Shown here: positions 1-6,189 of the stretch, in pieces
How the letters are laid out: each line of letters starts with the position of its first letter
Position numbering within the stretch: the first letter of the stretch is position 1
Assembly: GCA_937959095.1 (NCBI GenBank)
Contig: CALGLY010000525.1
Coordinates: 1 to 6,418 of the forward strand
Direction of reading: 5' to 3'
DNA from: an uncultured Saprospiraceae bacterium
Lineage (GTDB): Bacteria > Bacteroidota > Bacteroidia > Chitinophagales > Saprospiraceae
Length of the DNA stretch: 6,418 nt
The notes under the pieces: generated by a model
What the model saw: only the letters and a program-made list of their open reading frames with translations
Told to the model about the DNA's origin: nothing
Databases searched by the model: none
Translations under genes and position numbers: made by a program

Positions 1-181
1 ACGGCTTCGCCGACGAAAAGTCGCAAGCCCTTTTCGGAAAAAAAATCCCTCGAAGTATGGTTTTGGAATGCAGTTTTTGGTTTGGTCAGCTATCGTTTTT
101 GACTACTATAAAATAGCTTAACTAAACTGATCTAAAACTGCTAGAAATGGAGGTTATATGGCTTTGAAATAAATGGATAAT

Positions 182-208
182 TGATAATGATTTTATTATT
201 CATTATCA
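182..208. repeat. Perfect 9-bp inverted repeat in the left intergenic region
   Basis: TGATAATGA (182-190) and TCATTATCA (200-208) are exact reverse complements separated by nine bases (TTTTATTAT). There is no clear adjacent T-run in register for a terminator on the minus strand; on the plus strand a T-run (220-225) follows 12 bases later. Confidence 0.55.
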
Positions 209-217
209 GGTAGTTGC

Positions 218-239
218 ACTTTTTTATCTATAAAAAAGT
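218..239. repeat. AT-rich near-palindrome
   Basis: ACTTTTTTA (218-226) and TAAAAAAGT (231-239) are exact reverse complements around four bases. The palindrome could be a protein-binding site or a bidirectional transcription end, but its low complexity makes a chance origin possible. Confidence 0.45.
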
Positions 240-316
240 TATGTCCAAATATCTAACCTAAGCCAAAGGCTGTAAAGATTACAATGATTGCAATCTGCTT
301 GATTCTGTATTAAAGA

Positions 317-356
317 CTGTTTAGGTTTTCCTATCGAGAAAACGAACCTCAAACAG
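317..356. repeat. Imperfect hairpin in the left intergenic region
   Basis: Outer arms CTGTTT (317-322) and AAACAG (351-356), inner arms GTTTTC (325-330) and GAAAAC (338-343), 7-base loop, unequal internal loop between them. No T-run follows on either strand. Confidence 0.4.
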
Positions 357-382
357 CTTGTTATAAAATATGTTTTTTCAGT

Positions 383-438
383 CCACCATTTTAACGATGG
401 AAAAGCGATTCTTAGAGTCTTCACCATTGAAACGGTGG
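383..438. repeat. Long imperfect two-tier inverted repeat
   Basis: CCACC (383-387) pairs with GGTGG (434-438), and the arms continue inward as TTTTAA/TTGAAA-type pairs and ATGG/CCAT, with one mismatch and a three-base bulge. The apex forms a second stem GATTC/GAGTC (407-411, 415-419) with one G-U. The whole region could be a structured RNA element or a regulatory site; there is no adjacent T-run. Confidence 0.4.
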
Positions 439-480
439 TCTAAATTCCAAAAAAATGAATATGTTTTTTTAGGACAAAGC

Positions 481-515
481 AAGATAACAGGCGAATAAAA
501 ATCGCCCGTTATCTT
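481..515 (-). terminator. Probable terminator hairpin of the short paralogue
   Basis: Arms 481-494 and 502-515 pair over 14 positions around a 7-base loop. The single irregular position (489/507) is a G-U pair in minus-strand RNA and an A-C mismatch in plus-strand RNA, so it is oriented for the minus strand. The following minus sequence, GCTTTGTCC, is only mildly T-rich, so termination efficiency is uncertain. It begins 42 bases past the stop at 558. Confidence 0.65.
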
Positions 516-557
516 TAACACTAAGCCGTCTTTCAAAAAAAACACTAAAAGATATTT

Positions 558-2705
558 CTAGTTTGTCACTACAATCTTAGTCGTTTCATATACACGTTCT
601 GTTTTAATGGATACGAAGTAAATTCCTGTTGCTAAGACACTAAAATCAAGTTCCAATTGACTTTGTCCTGCATCCTTGTTCTCATAGTTTAATAGCTGTA
701 TTAATTTGCCATTTATATTTCGTATTTCAATCGCTACATCGCTTGTTTTTTCTAAATCGAATTGTATTGCTGCTCGATCTTGAACAGGATTCGGATAGAC
801 TGCCATGAAGGAATTATTCGTATTGGGAGCATTGATATTATAGTCCTCGTCATCGCCACCTAGGCCTTCTGTCACATTGATAGGAAACGAGCAACTTACA
901 GGATTTCCAGCACCATCGGTCACTGATATACCTATAAATACCACACCTGTTTCGGTCACTTCCATAGGTGAAAAATCAGAAAAGAAAACGGCTCCGCAAT
1001 TATCGGTTGCAGCTACGCCTAAACTTTCAAAAGTAGGTATGAAAACCCCATTTTCATCTAAGCTAACCGTCGGTAAATCATCAGGGCAAATCAAGGTAGG
1101 AAATTCAGTGTCTTCTATGATAAAAGTAATGGATCTACTCGTAGTATTGCCACTATTATCGGTAGCCGTAAGTTGATACTCTAGGACATTTCCTTCTGTC
1201 ACTATATTCTCATTCAGTACTATATCTTCATCACAATTATCTCTTACTCTCCAAGTGATGCCACTATCCTCTACAGAGCATTCTATATTGAAAGTTTCAT
1301 TATTTTGTAATACTCGCTCTCGACCACCATCTTCCAATAGAATAATGTCGGGGCTTATCGTGTCTTCTCCATCTTGAATGGTAACAGAAGCCCCCGTGAT
1401 GCAAGCAGGATTTTCGACTTCGCGCACAAAAATTCGATAAAAGCCTGGCGCGATATTTTCAAATACATTGGATCGCTGATAGCTTGCACCATTATCAATA
1501 GAGTATTCAAGTATTGTCCCTGGATTGTTGGTAGATACAATCACGCTTTCAGAAAGACTTGGACAATCACCGAGGGTAGCATCAATACCTGTAATGAAGA
1601 GATTGCAAGGCTGCTCTACGATTACCATTACTTCACATTGGCTGGTATTGCCTGCTTCATCGCTTACGGTGATTGTTATTTGCTCTACCGAAAGATCAAT
1701 TACAGCATCACTCACATTAATAGTTACGGATTCGCTGCAATTATCTTCAGCATCCACTAGGTCTACTAAATCATCTACATTAATAAATCCTTGCCCATCT
1801 GGATTGAAAGGAACATTCACTATTTCTGGACATTCTATAATCGTTGGTGGTTCGATATCTGCTTCTGCATCTAAAAAGATAGCGAAGTCTTGATCGCAGT
1901 CAGGGAAAGCAGCATTTCTAATTACGACCGTATAATCGCCACTTGCTAAATTGAAAAAACTTCCTTCTTGGAAATTTTCTCCGCCATCTATAGAGTAAGT
2001 AAAGTCTGTATTATCGCACGCATCGCAACTTGCTTGCACAAAAAATACGGCATCGGAACGTTCAGGGCAAGAAGCATTTGTGCCTGATTCTACAATATCG
2101 TAAGTCGGACATTCGTCTGTTTCATCTTCTTCTCGAATAACACTAACATTCAAATAATTTTCTGTCCAAGCATTATCGAATTGCACTAGCACAATTCTGT
2201 TTCTACCCGCAGTCAATAAGGGACTAAGGTCGGTTTCTTTTGGCGCAAGATATAAGCGAACACCGCCGTTGGGGTCTTCGATGCCTGTCGGGTGCGCTTC
2301 ATTAAAGACATAAGCAATTACCCCATCATCTATCGCATTATAGCGTAGTATAAAGGGCTTGCTTGGATCATTTATATCTACAAAAGCTTGAAAATAGGTA
2401 AAGTCTAATTGAGTCATGAAGCCACTTAAAGCAGATGGTTGTATGAAATCTAAATTTCCATCTGCATCTAAAGGCGCACTCTGCCAACCTGGTGTGAAGA
2501 TGCCTGGTGTATTTGCATATTCAAATCCTCCTTCGCCACCATGCACCATTCCTATAATAACAGGAATAGGTGGCGCACCCGAGGCGGGATCTGGGATGAA
2601 AGGCCCATTGCCTTGATTTATTTCCCAACTAATGGCTTGAGCAAAAATCATAGAGGTGCTTAGCCAAAAACACAGTGCAGATAGTAAGAGTTTACTCCTT
2701 TTCAT
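558..2705 (-). CDS. T9SS-exported modular surface/secreted protein (HYR-like and SprB-like modules), short paralogue
   Basis: Encodes 715 residues, ATG at 2703-2705, TAG at 558-560. Seen in order: signal peptide 1-22 (K/R start, Leu-rich core, cut likely after IFA before QA); a beta-rich N-terminal domain 23-190 without cysteines; an SprB-like module 199-280 containing a CxxC and the YSIDGG / Y-V-VR pattern; HYR-like module 284-365; second SprB-like module 367-445; a module 448-532 resembling the tandem repeat of the neighbouring paralogue; HYR-like module 533-615 with the ATDNC signature; Gly/Asp/Asn linker; and a T9SS type A sorting domain 632-715 (YPNPV at 637-641, NGK, TGIYFVSI, KIVV). 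Family knowledge: such proteins cross the outer membrane by T9SS and are anchored on the surface or released. Inferred role is adhesion or matrix; no catalytic motif was seen. No Shine-Dalgarno sequence precedes the start, so the start rests on the signal peptide. It lies 221 bases downstream of the larger paralogue. Confidence 0.95.
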   Translation of the reverse strand: MKRSKLLLSALCFWLSTSMIFAQAISWEINQGNGPFIPDPASGAPPIPVIIGMVHGGEGGFEYANTPGIFTPGWQSAPLDADGNLDFIQPSALSGFMTQLDFTYFQAFVDINDPSKPFILRYNAIDDGVIAYVFNEAHPTGIEDPNGGVRLYLAPKETDLSPLLTAGRNRIVLVQFDNAWTENYLNVSVIREEDETDECPTYDIVESGTNASCPERSDAVFFVQASCDACDNTDFTYSIDGGENFQEGSFFNLASGDYTVVIRNAAFPDCDQDFAIFLDAEADIEPPTIIECPEIVNVPFNPDGQGFINVDDLVDLVDAEDNCSESVTINVSDAVIDLSVEQITITVSDEAGNTSQCEVMVIVEQPCNLFITGIDATLGDCPSLSESVIVSTNNPGTILEYSIDNGASYQRSNVFENIAPGFYRIFVREVENPACITGASVTIQDGEDTISPDIILLEDGGRERVLQNNETFNIECSVEDSGITWRVRDNCDEDIVLNENIVTEGNVLEYQLTATDNSGNTTSRSITFIIEDTEFPTLICPDDLPTVSLDENGVFIPTFESLGVAATDNCGAVFFSDFSPMEVTETGVVFIGISVTDGAGNPVSCSFPINVTEGLGGDDEDYNINAPNTNNSFMAVYPNPVQDRAAIQFDLEKTSDVAIEIRNINGKLIQLLNYENKDAGQSQLELDFSVLATGIYFVSIKTERVYETTKIVVTN
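561..812 (-). other. T9SS type A sorting domain of the short paralogue (residues 632-715)
   Basis: A canonical type A sorting signal: VYPNPVQD, AAIQFDL, an INGKLIQ turn, DAGQS, LDFSVLATGIYFVSI and the terminal strand TKIVVTN. Together with the N-terminal signal peptide this fixes the export route as Sec followed by T9SS. Confidence 0.93.
861..1103 (-). other. C-proximal HYR-like module of the short paralogue (residues 535-615)
   Basis: Starts with FPTLICP and shares LDENGVFIPT, ATDNCG, EVTETG and the closing NVTEGL with the matching module of the long paralogue. In both proteins it is the last folded module before the flexible linker and the sorting domain, so it probably presents the sorting signal or forms the base of the exposed stalk. 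Confidence 0.75.
1110..1364 (-). other. Single diverged relative of the tandem repeat module in the short paralogue (residues 448-532)
   Basis: This segment has the repeat pattern of the long paralogue in weaker form: a SPDI start where the repeats have APQ(I/V), a (D/N)G-like turn, cysteines at 476 and 491 with the second in an RDNCDED context, then LEYQLTATDNSGNT and a closing beta strand. The cysteine spacing is 15 instead of 14. It sits after the second SprB-like module rather than before it, so it is not simply a single-copy version of the array at the same place. Confidence 0.55.
2136..2639 (-). other. Conserved N-terminal domain of the short paralogue (residues 23-190)
   Basis: Counterpart of the head domain of the long paralogue. 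The same blocks are kept: WEINQG, IIGMVHGG, the LDFTYFQ strand, DDGVIAYVFN, DPNGGVRLY, DLSPLL and NRIVLVQFD. The insertion of two residues near 40-45 and most differences lie in presumed loops (38-45, 65-80, 110-118, 153-158). Conservation concentrated in blocks around DDGV and DPNGG suggests that fold and binding surface are under constraint. Confidence 0.7.
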
Positions 2706-2834
2706 TGAATTAGTATTAATTTGAATGACGACTTAAATTGCCTTAATTTTTTGTTCAAAATTCGCCTGTTCCATTTGTTGAGGACCTTTTCAGTCCATAG
2801 ATTTTCATGTTCTTATATTCAATTTTTGCTTCTT

Positions 2835-2871
2835 AAAAAAAGATGCGCCTAGTATGAAAAAAGGCACACCT
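2835..2871 (-). terminator. Rho-independent terminator of the long paralogue
   Basis: On the minus strand AGGTGTGCCT (2862-2871) pairs with AGGCGCATCT (2841-2850) over 10 positions, eight Watson-Crick and two G-U, around an 11-base loop, followed by a run of seven T (2835-2841, the first closing the stem). On the plus strand the two wobble pairs become A-C mismatches, so the structure is oriented for the minus strand. It begins 56 bases beyond the TAG stop at 2927-2929. Confidence 0.78.
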
Positions 2872-2876
2872 CTCTC

Positions 2877-2903
2877 AAAAAACTAATTCAAGAATTTCTA
2901 GTT
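2877..2903 (-). terminator. Weak additional hairpin with T-run after the long paralogue
   Basis: Minus strand: AACTA (2899-2903 complement) pairs with TAGTT (2881-2885), with a three-base bulge, ATTC/GAAT inside, and a run of six T (2877-2882, overlapping the stem end). The terminal loop is too tight unless a pair opens. It lies upstream of the stronger terminator and may be part of the same 3' end. Confidence 0.35.
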
Positions 2904-2907
2904 AGGA

Positions 2908-2933
2908 GGAATAGGTTATTTACTACCTATTCC
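2908..2933. repeat. Inverted repeat overlapping the stop codon of the long paralogue
   Basis: GGAATAGGT (2908-2916) and ACCTATTCC (2925-2933) are perfect 9-bp arms with an 8-base spacer. The right arm covers the TAG stop and parts of the last codons. There is no T-run directly after it, so it is more likely an mRNA 3'-end stem than a terminator on its own. Confidence 0.55.
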
Positions 2934-5900
2934 CTAGAAACGACTACACGAGTCGTTTTGTAGGCATCTGCTGTTCTAATGGATACAAAATAGACACCTG
3001 ATGAAAAGGAACTTAAATCCAATTCAAAATTGTTTTCTCCAGCTTTGACGCTGCTATGTTCTATAATTCGTACTACATTACCATCCAAGCTACGCAAGAT
3101 GACTGCGATATCACTTCTTTTTTCTAATTCGACTTGAATAGTGGTTTGAGTCTGAACAGGATTTGGATTTAGAGACATGGAAAAAGTTCTATTTCCACTA
3201 ATATTATATCTATTGTCTCCATTATCATCATCATCGAGTCCTTCTGTTACATTTACAGGGAAGGCGCAAGTCACAGGATTGCTAGAACCATCTATTACAG
3301 TAATAGTTATGAATATTAGACCTGTTTCGGTGACTTCTGCGGGCAAAAATTCAGAGAAAAAGACCTCTCCACAATTATCCGTTGCTGATAAGCCTAAATT
3401 TTCCACCGTTGGTATAAATACCCCATTTTCATCCAAAGTCACCGTTGGTGCATCTTGTGGACACATCAGTTCTGGAAATTCATTGTCTATAGGTTCTATT
3501 ATTGTAAAATCTCTAGTGACGACACAATCGAAATTACCTGCATCTCTTACAAAAACAGTATATGTCCCCGATGGAAGTTCAGGGAATTGATTATTAGTGG
3601 TATAATCTTCTTCGCCAGTAAGGGAATATTCCAATACCTCCGCACCTGTTGCAATTATTTGTGCATTTCCTGTCTCATCAGGGCATATTCCTGATGTAAG
3701 ATCAATCCTAGTGATTTCAATTTCACAAGGCAATTCATCGCCTTCTATCCTCACAGGGAAGGAGCAAGTCGTATTGTTTCCGGTCGCATCGGTAGCCGTG
3801 ATATTGATAAATATAACTCCTGCTTGGGTTACTTGATTAGGAAAAATATCAGAGAAGGTTACTGCTCCACAGTTATCCGTTGCTGATACACCTAAATTTT
3901 CTAAGGTTGGCACGAAAACCTCATCTTCTTCCAATTGGATACGTAGTTCGCCTTCTGGACAAATTAGATTAGGAGGCTCGCTATCTGGAAGATTTAGATA
4001 GGTATAAATATCGCGTCGTTCATTGCCATTGGCATCTCGAACTAGATAATCTAAGGTAACTGTTTCCGAGCCATCTGCATTAAGAGTGATACTTACAGCA
4101 GGTTCCAACTCAGGATTGTCGTCGCAATTATCCGTTATACGTATATCTTGGAAAGGCTGCTCATCGCAGCTATAACTTTCTTGTATAATATCTGCTAACA
4201 CGGCTTCTGAACCGTTGGCTAGTATGGCTATTATTTGTGGTGCTTCGATATCTTCGCCACTACTTATATAGGTATAGACTTCTTGGTTTTCATTTCCATT
4301 TGCATCTCGAACGGTATAATCGAGCGTAATCGTTTCTGTACCATCTGCATTAGGTGAAATACTTACAGAAGGCTCTAATACAGGATTTTCATCACAGTTA
4401 TCTACTATACGTAGATCCTCGAAGGGTTCTTCGCCACAGCTATAACTCTCTTGTAGAATGTCTGCTAACAAAGCCTCCGAGCCATCGGCTAGTATCGCTA
4501 TTATTTGTGGTGCTTCAGTATCATTAGTATTGAAATAAGTATAAACTTCGGTATTCGTATTACCACGAGCATCTGTCACGATGTATTCTAAGGTAACCGT
4601 TTCAGTACCATCTACATTTGGCGAACTAGTTACAGAAGGTTCTAACATGGGATTTTCATCGCAATTATCTAACACATATACCTCCTCGAATGGCTGTTCT
4701 CCGCAAGCATAACTCTCTTGAATGATATCTGCTAATAAAGCTTCTGAACCATCGGCTAGTATTGCAATTACTTGTGGCGCTTCGAAGTCTTCGCTAGAAA
4801 TGTAGGTATATGTTTCTCTGTTTTCATTGCCACTGGCATCCGAAATTAAATAATTTAAGATAATCGTTTGTGTGCCATCATCATTCGGACGAAAGGTAAC
4901 ACTAGGGCTAAACGTTGGATTGGTATCACAATTATCGACTACAAATATATTTTGTGGTGGCTGATTGCCACAATTGTAGCCTTCCTCTATCACTTCGGAG
5001 AATAGGACTGCTGTACCATCTGCTAATCGGCCAAATATCTGCGGTGCTTGGGTGTCTTCCTCACTAGCTATATAGGCATAGACCTCTGTATTTGTATTGC
5101 CACTTGCATCCGTGACGATGTATTCTAAAGTAACTGTTTCCGAACCATCTTCATTTGGCGAAATATTCACGGAGGGTTCTAGTATCGGATTGGGGTCGCA
5201 ATTATCGACTACGAATATATCTTGTGGTGGTTCATTGCTACATTCATATCGTTCTTGTATCGCATCGGCAAATAGGATTTCTGTGCCGTCTTCTAATCTT
5301 GCAAATACTTGTGGAACTTGGGTATCTTCTTCGAAATCCAAAATCATCCCTCCTCTAACGTCACAGTCTGGAAAGGCGGTATTTCTAACTACTACTAGAT
5401 ACGAGCCTGGAGCAAGTCCTTCAAAGAAAGGATCTGCCTGAAAGCTTTCGCCATCATCTAAAGAATAAAGAAAATCGGCAGCATCGCAACTCGGACAACT
5501 TACCTCTAGAAGATAGGTCGCATCAGTACTTTCAGGACAAGACGCATTTGTTCCTAAGTCTGCAATTTGGTAGTCAGGACATTGAAATTCACCGCCTTGT
5601 TCAACGCTAACATTGAGATAATTATCTGTCCAAGAATCATCAAATTGTACTAAAACAATTCTATTTTCTCCCTCTACTAGTAGCGGACTAAGATCGCTTG
5701 TAAAAGGAGTGAAATATAATCGAACGCCACCATTTGGGTCTTGAATACCATCGGGATATTGAGCATTGAAGACATAGGCAATCACGCCATCATCTACAGT
5801 ATTGTATGTGAGGTTGAAAGGTTCATTGGAGTTGGTAATCGTTACGGTTGTTTGGAAGTAGGTGAAGTCTAGTTCTGTCATAAAACCACTCACCGCAGAA

Positions 5901-6163
5901 GGTTCGCTGAAATTTAAGTTTCCCGCAATGTCTGTAGGGGCAGGCATCCATCCTGGGTCTACTTCGCCTGGTATGCTAGCATACTGAAAACCGCCTGATC
6001 CTCCGTGTACCATACCTATGATTATTGGAATAGTTGGTGCATCTCCATCAGGTATGAAAGGGCTTCGTCCTTGATTTATTTCCCAATTAAATCCTTGAGA
6101 AAAAGCAAAAGAAACACTTAGTAAGGTGCATAAAATAGATAGTGAAAGTTGACCCTTGTTCAT
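2927..6163 (-). CDS. T9SS-exported modular surface/secreted protein with five tandem ~89-residue repeats, long paralogue
   Basis: Encodes 1078 residues, ATG at 6161-6163, TAG at 2927-2929. Seen in order: signal peptide 1-22 (cut likely after AFS before QG); N-terminal beta-rich domain 23-189; SprB-like module 195-278 with CxxC at 223-226; five tandem modules 280-726; HYR-like module 727-807; SprB-like module 813-890; HYR-like module 896-976; Asp/Asn-rich linker about 977-992; T9SS type A sorting domain 993-1078 (NPNPV at 999-1003, SGVYFVSI, final RVVV). Repeats and HYR-like modules carry a DNC motif and a DA-x-GN motif, matching the HYR/bacterial Ig-like pattern. Family knowledge says the protein is exported by Sec then T9SS; the machinery is not in this window. 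An extended adhesive or structural stalk is inferred; nothing enzymatic was seen. No Shine-Dalgarno sequence is visible. A terminator follows about 55 bases after the stop, so it probably forms its own transcript. Confidence 0.95.
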   Translation of the reverse strand: MNKGQLSLSILCTLLSVSFAFSQGFNWEINQGRSPFIPDGDAPTIPIIIGMVHGGSGGFQYASIPGEVDPGWMPAPTDIAGNLNFSEPSAVSGFMTELDFTYFQTTVTITNSNEPFNLTYNTVDDGVIAYVFNAQYPDGIQDPNGGVRLYFTPFTSDLSPLLVEGENRIVLVQFDDSWTDNYLNVSVEQGGEFQCPDYQIADLGTNASCPESTDATYLLEVSCPSCDAADFLYSLDDGESFQADPFFEGLAPGSYLVVVRNTAFPDCDVRGGMILDFEEDTQVPQVFARLEDGTEILFADAIQERYECSNEPPQDIFVVDNCDPNPILEPSVNISPNEDGSETVTLEYIVTDASGNTNTEVYAYIASEEDTQAPQIFGRLADGTAVLFSEVIEEGYNCGNQPPQNIFVVDNCDTNPTFSPSVTFRPNDDGTQTIILNYLISDASGNENRETYTYISSEDFEAPQVIAILADGSEALLADIIQESYACGEQPFEEVYVLDNCDENPMLEPSVTSSPNVDGTETVTLEYIVTDARGNTNTEVYTYFNTNDTEAPQIIAILADGSEALLADILQESYSCGEEPFEDLRIVDNCDENPVLEPSVSISPNADGTETITLDYTVRDANGNENQEVYTYISSGEDIEAPQIIAILANGSEAVLADIIQESYSCDEQPFQDIRITDNCDDNPELEPAVSITLNADGSETVTLDYLVRDANGNERRDIYTYLNLPDSEPPNLICPEGELRIQLEEDEVFVPTLENLGVSATDNCGAVTFSDIFPNQVTQAGVIFINITATDATGNNTTCSFPVRIEGDELPCEIEITRIDLTSGICPDETGNAQIIATGAEVLEYSLTGEEDYTTNNQFPELPSGTYTVFVRDAGNFDCVVTRDFTIIEPIDNEFPELMCPQDAPTVTLDENGVFIPTVENLGLSATDNCGEVFFSEFLPAEVTETGLIFITITVIDGSSNPVTCAFPVNVTEGLDDDDNGDNRYNISGNRTFSMSLNPNPVQTQTTIQVELEKRSDIAVILRSLDGNVVRIIEHSSVKAGENNFELDLSSFSSGVYFVSIRTADAYKTTRVVVSRE
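2930..3187 (-). other. T9SS type A sorting domain of the long paralogue (residues 993-1078)
   Basis: Shows the usual pattern of the type A sorting domain: NPNPV near the start, alternating hydrophobic strands, a DG turn (LDGNVV), KAGEN, ELDLSSFSSGVYFVSI, and a basic C-terminal strand ending TRVVVSRE. The domain is recognised by the T9SS outer-membrane translocon and is normally cleaved on export. It has NPNP instead of the more common YPNP. Confidence 0.9.
3236..3478 (-). other. C-proximal HYR-like module of the long paralogue (residues 896-976)
   Basis: Starts with FPELMCP and carries LDENGVFIPT, ATDNCG, EVTETG, a DG-x-x-NPV-x-C strand and ends NVTEGL. Aligning by eye with residues 535-615 of the short paralogue gives 58 identities in 81 positions without gaps, slightly higher than the N-terminal domains. 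A second, less similar HYR-like module lies at residues 727-807 of the same protein. Confidence 0.75.
3986..5326 (-). repeat. Five tandem in-frame coding repeats (267-270 bp, 89-90 residues each)
   Basis: Repeat units in transcript order are R1 5057-5326, R2 4790-5056, R3 4523-4789, R4 4253-4522 and R5 3986-4252 (residues 280-369, 370-458, 459-547, 548-637, 638-726). Each starts with D-x-x-(A/V)PQ, then (L/A)-x-(D/N)G(S/T), a Y-x-C about 27 residues in, VxDNCD-x-NP or close variants, and ends with DA-x-GN followed by an alternating Y-x-Y strand. Two cysteines per unit are spaced 14 apart (308/322, 398/412, 487/501, 576/590, 666/680), which suggests one intramodular disulfide after export. R1 and R2 resemble each other most (both have PPQ-x-IFVVDNCD), and R3, R4 and R5 form a second group (IAILA(D/N)GSEA). 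The units look like a variant of the HYR/Ig-like fold; that assignment is inference. Confidence 0.93.
5597..6097 (-). other. Conserved N-terminal domain of the long paralogue (residues 23-189)
   Basis: This mature N-terminal domain contains WEINQG, IIGMVHGG, SGFMT-x-LDFTYFQ, DDGVIAYVFN, DPNGGVRLY, DLSPLL and NRIVLVQFD, and has no cysteine. My hand alignment to the short paralogue gives 111 identical positions out of about 166. The DLSPLL-x-x-G-x-NRIV-x-V pattern resembles the edge strands of galactose-binding-like beta-sandwich domains, so a carbohydrate-binding or other ligand-binding head is a reasonable guess, but I do not recognise a named family. Confidence 0.7.
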
Positions 6164-6189
6164 TTAAATCAGGTATTGGATAATAATGG

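Larger units (their letters stand above)
1..557. other. AT-rich intergenic region with no supported gene
   Basis: Apart from the inverted repeats listed separately and the terminator at 481-515, nothing coding is convincing here. Also visible are a small CGAAAAG/CTTTTCG hairpin (14-20, 30-36), a 12-base direct repeat AATATGTTTTTT (367-378 and 458-469) flanking the long hairpin, and AACACTAA twice (517-524, 541-548). A plus-strand frame is open from base 1 to a TGA at 100-102, too short to identify. Confidence 0.6.

Noticed and set aside
1..102. Plus-strand frame open from the window edge to TGA at 100-102, a possible gene end
   Set aside because: Only 33 codons, basic and low in information; it overlaps a small hairpin, and the GGCTTCGCC element also appears in the other, non-coding flank. 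Cannot be told from intergenic DNA.
239..427. Minus-strand 62-residue ORF in the left intergenic region
   Set aside because: Unusual composition, no recognisable domain, no ribosome binding site, and it runs through two inverted repeats (317-356 and part of 383-438). Most likely a chance ORF.
877..1893. Plus-strand ORFs of 99-128 residues opposite the short paralogue
   Set aside because: They lie antisense to strongly supported coding sequence, overlap each other and encode Ser/Thr/Ile-rich text typical of the reverse complement of Asp/Glu/Asn-rich proteins.
2706..2834. A promoter for the short paralogue
   Set aside because: One site in minus orientation (GAATTTTG) differs from TAnnTTTG by one base, but no matching -33 element lies at the expected distance, so I do not call it.
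3986..5326. CRISPR array or non-coding satellite as an explanation for the periodic sequence
   Set aside because: The period is 267-270 bp, in frame, with conservation at the protein level; there are no short identical repeats with unique spacers.
3177..5441. Plus-strand ORFs of 67-137 residues opposite the long paralogue
   Set aside because: Antisense shadows; several recur at the same phase of the repeated modules, showing that they follow the coding repeats rather than being independent genes.
558..6163. Enzymatic function (protease, glycosidase) for the large proteins
   Set aside because: T9SS cargo often includes enzymes, but no catalytic motif or enzyme-like domain was visible; all segments match beta-rich modules or sorting signals.
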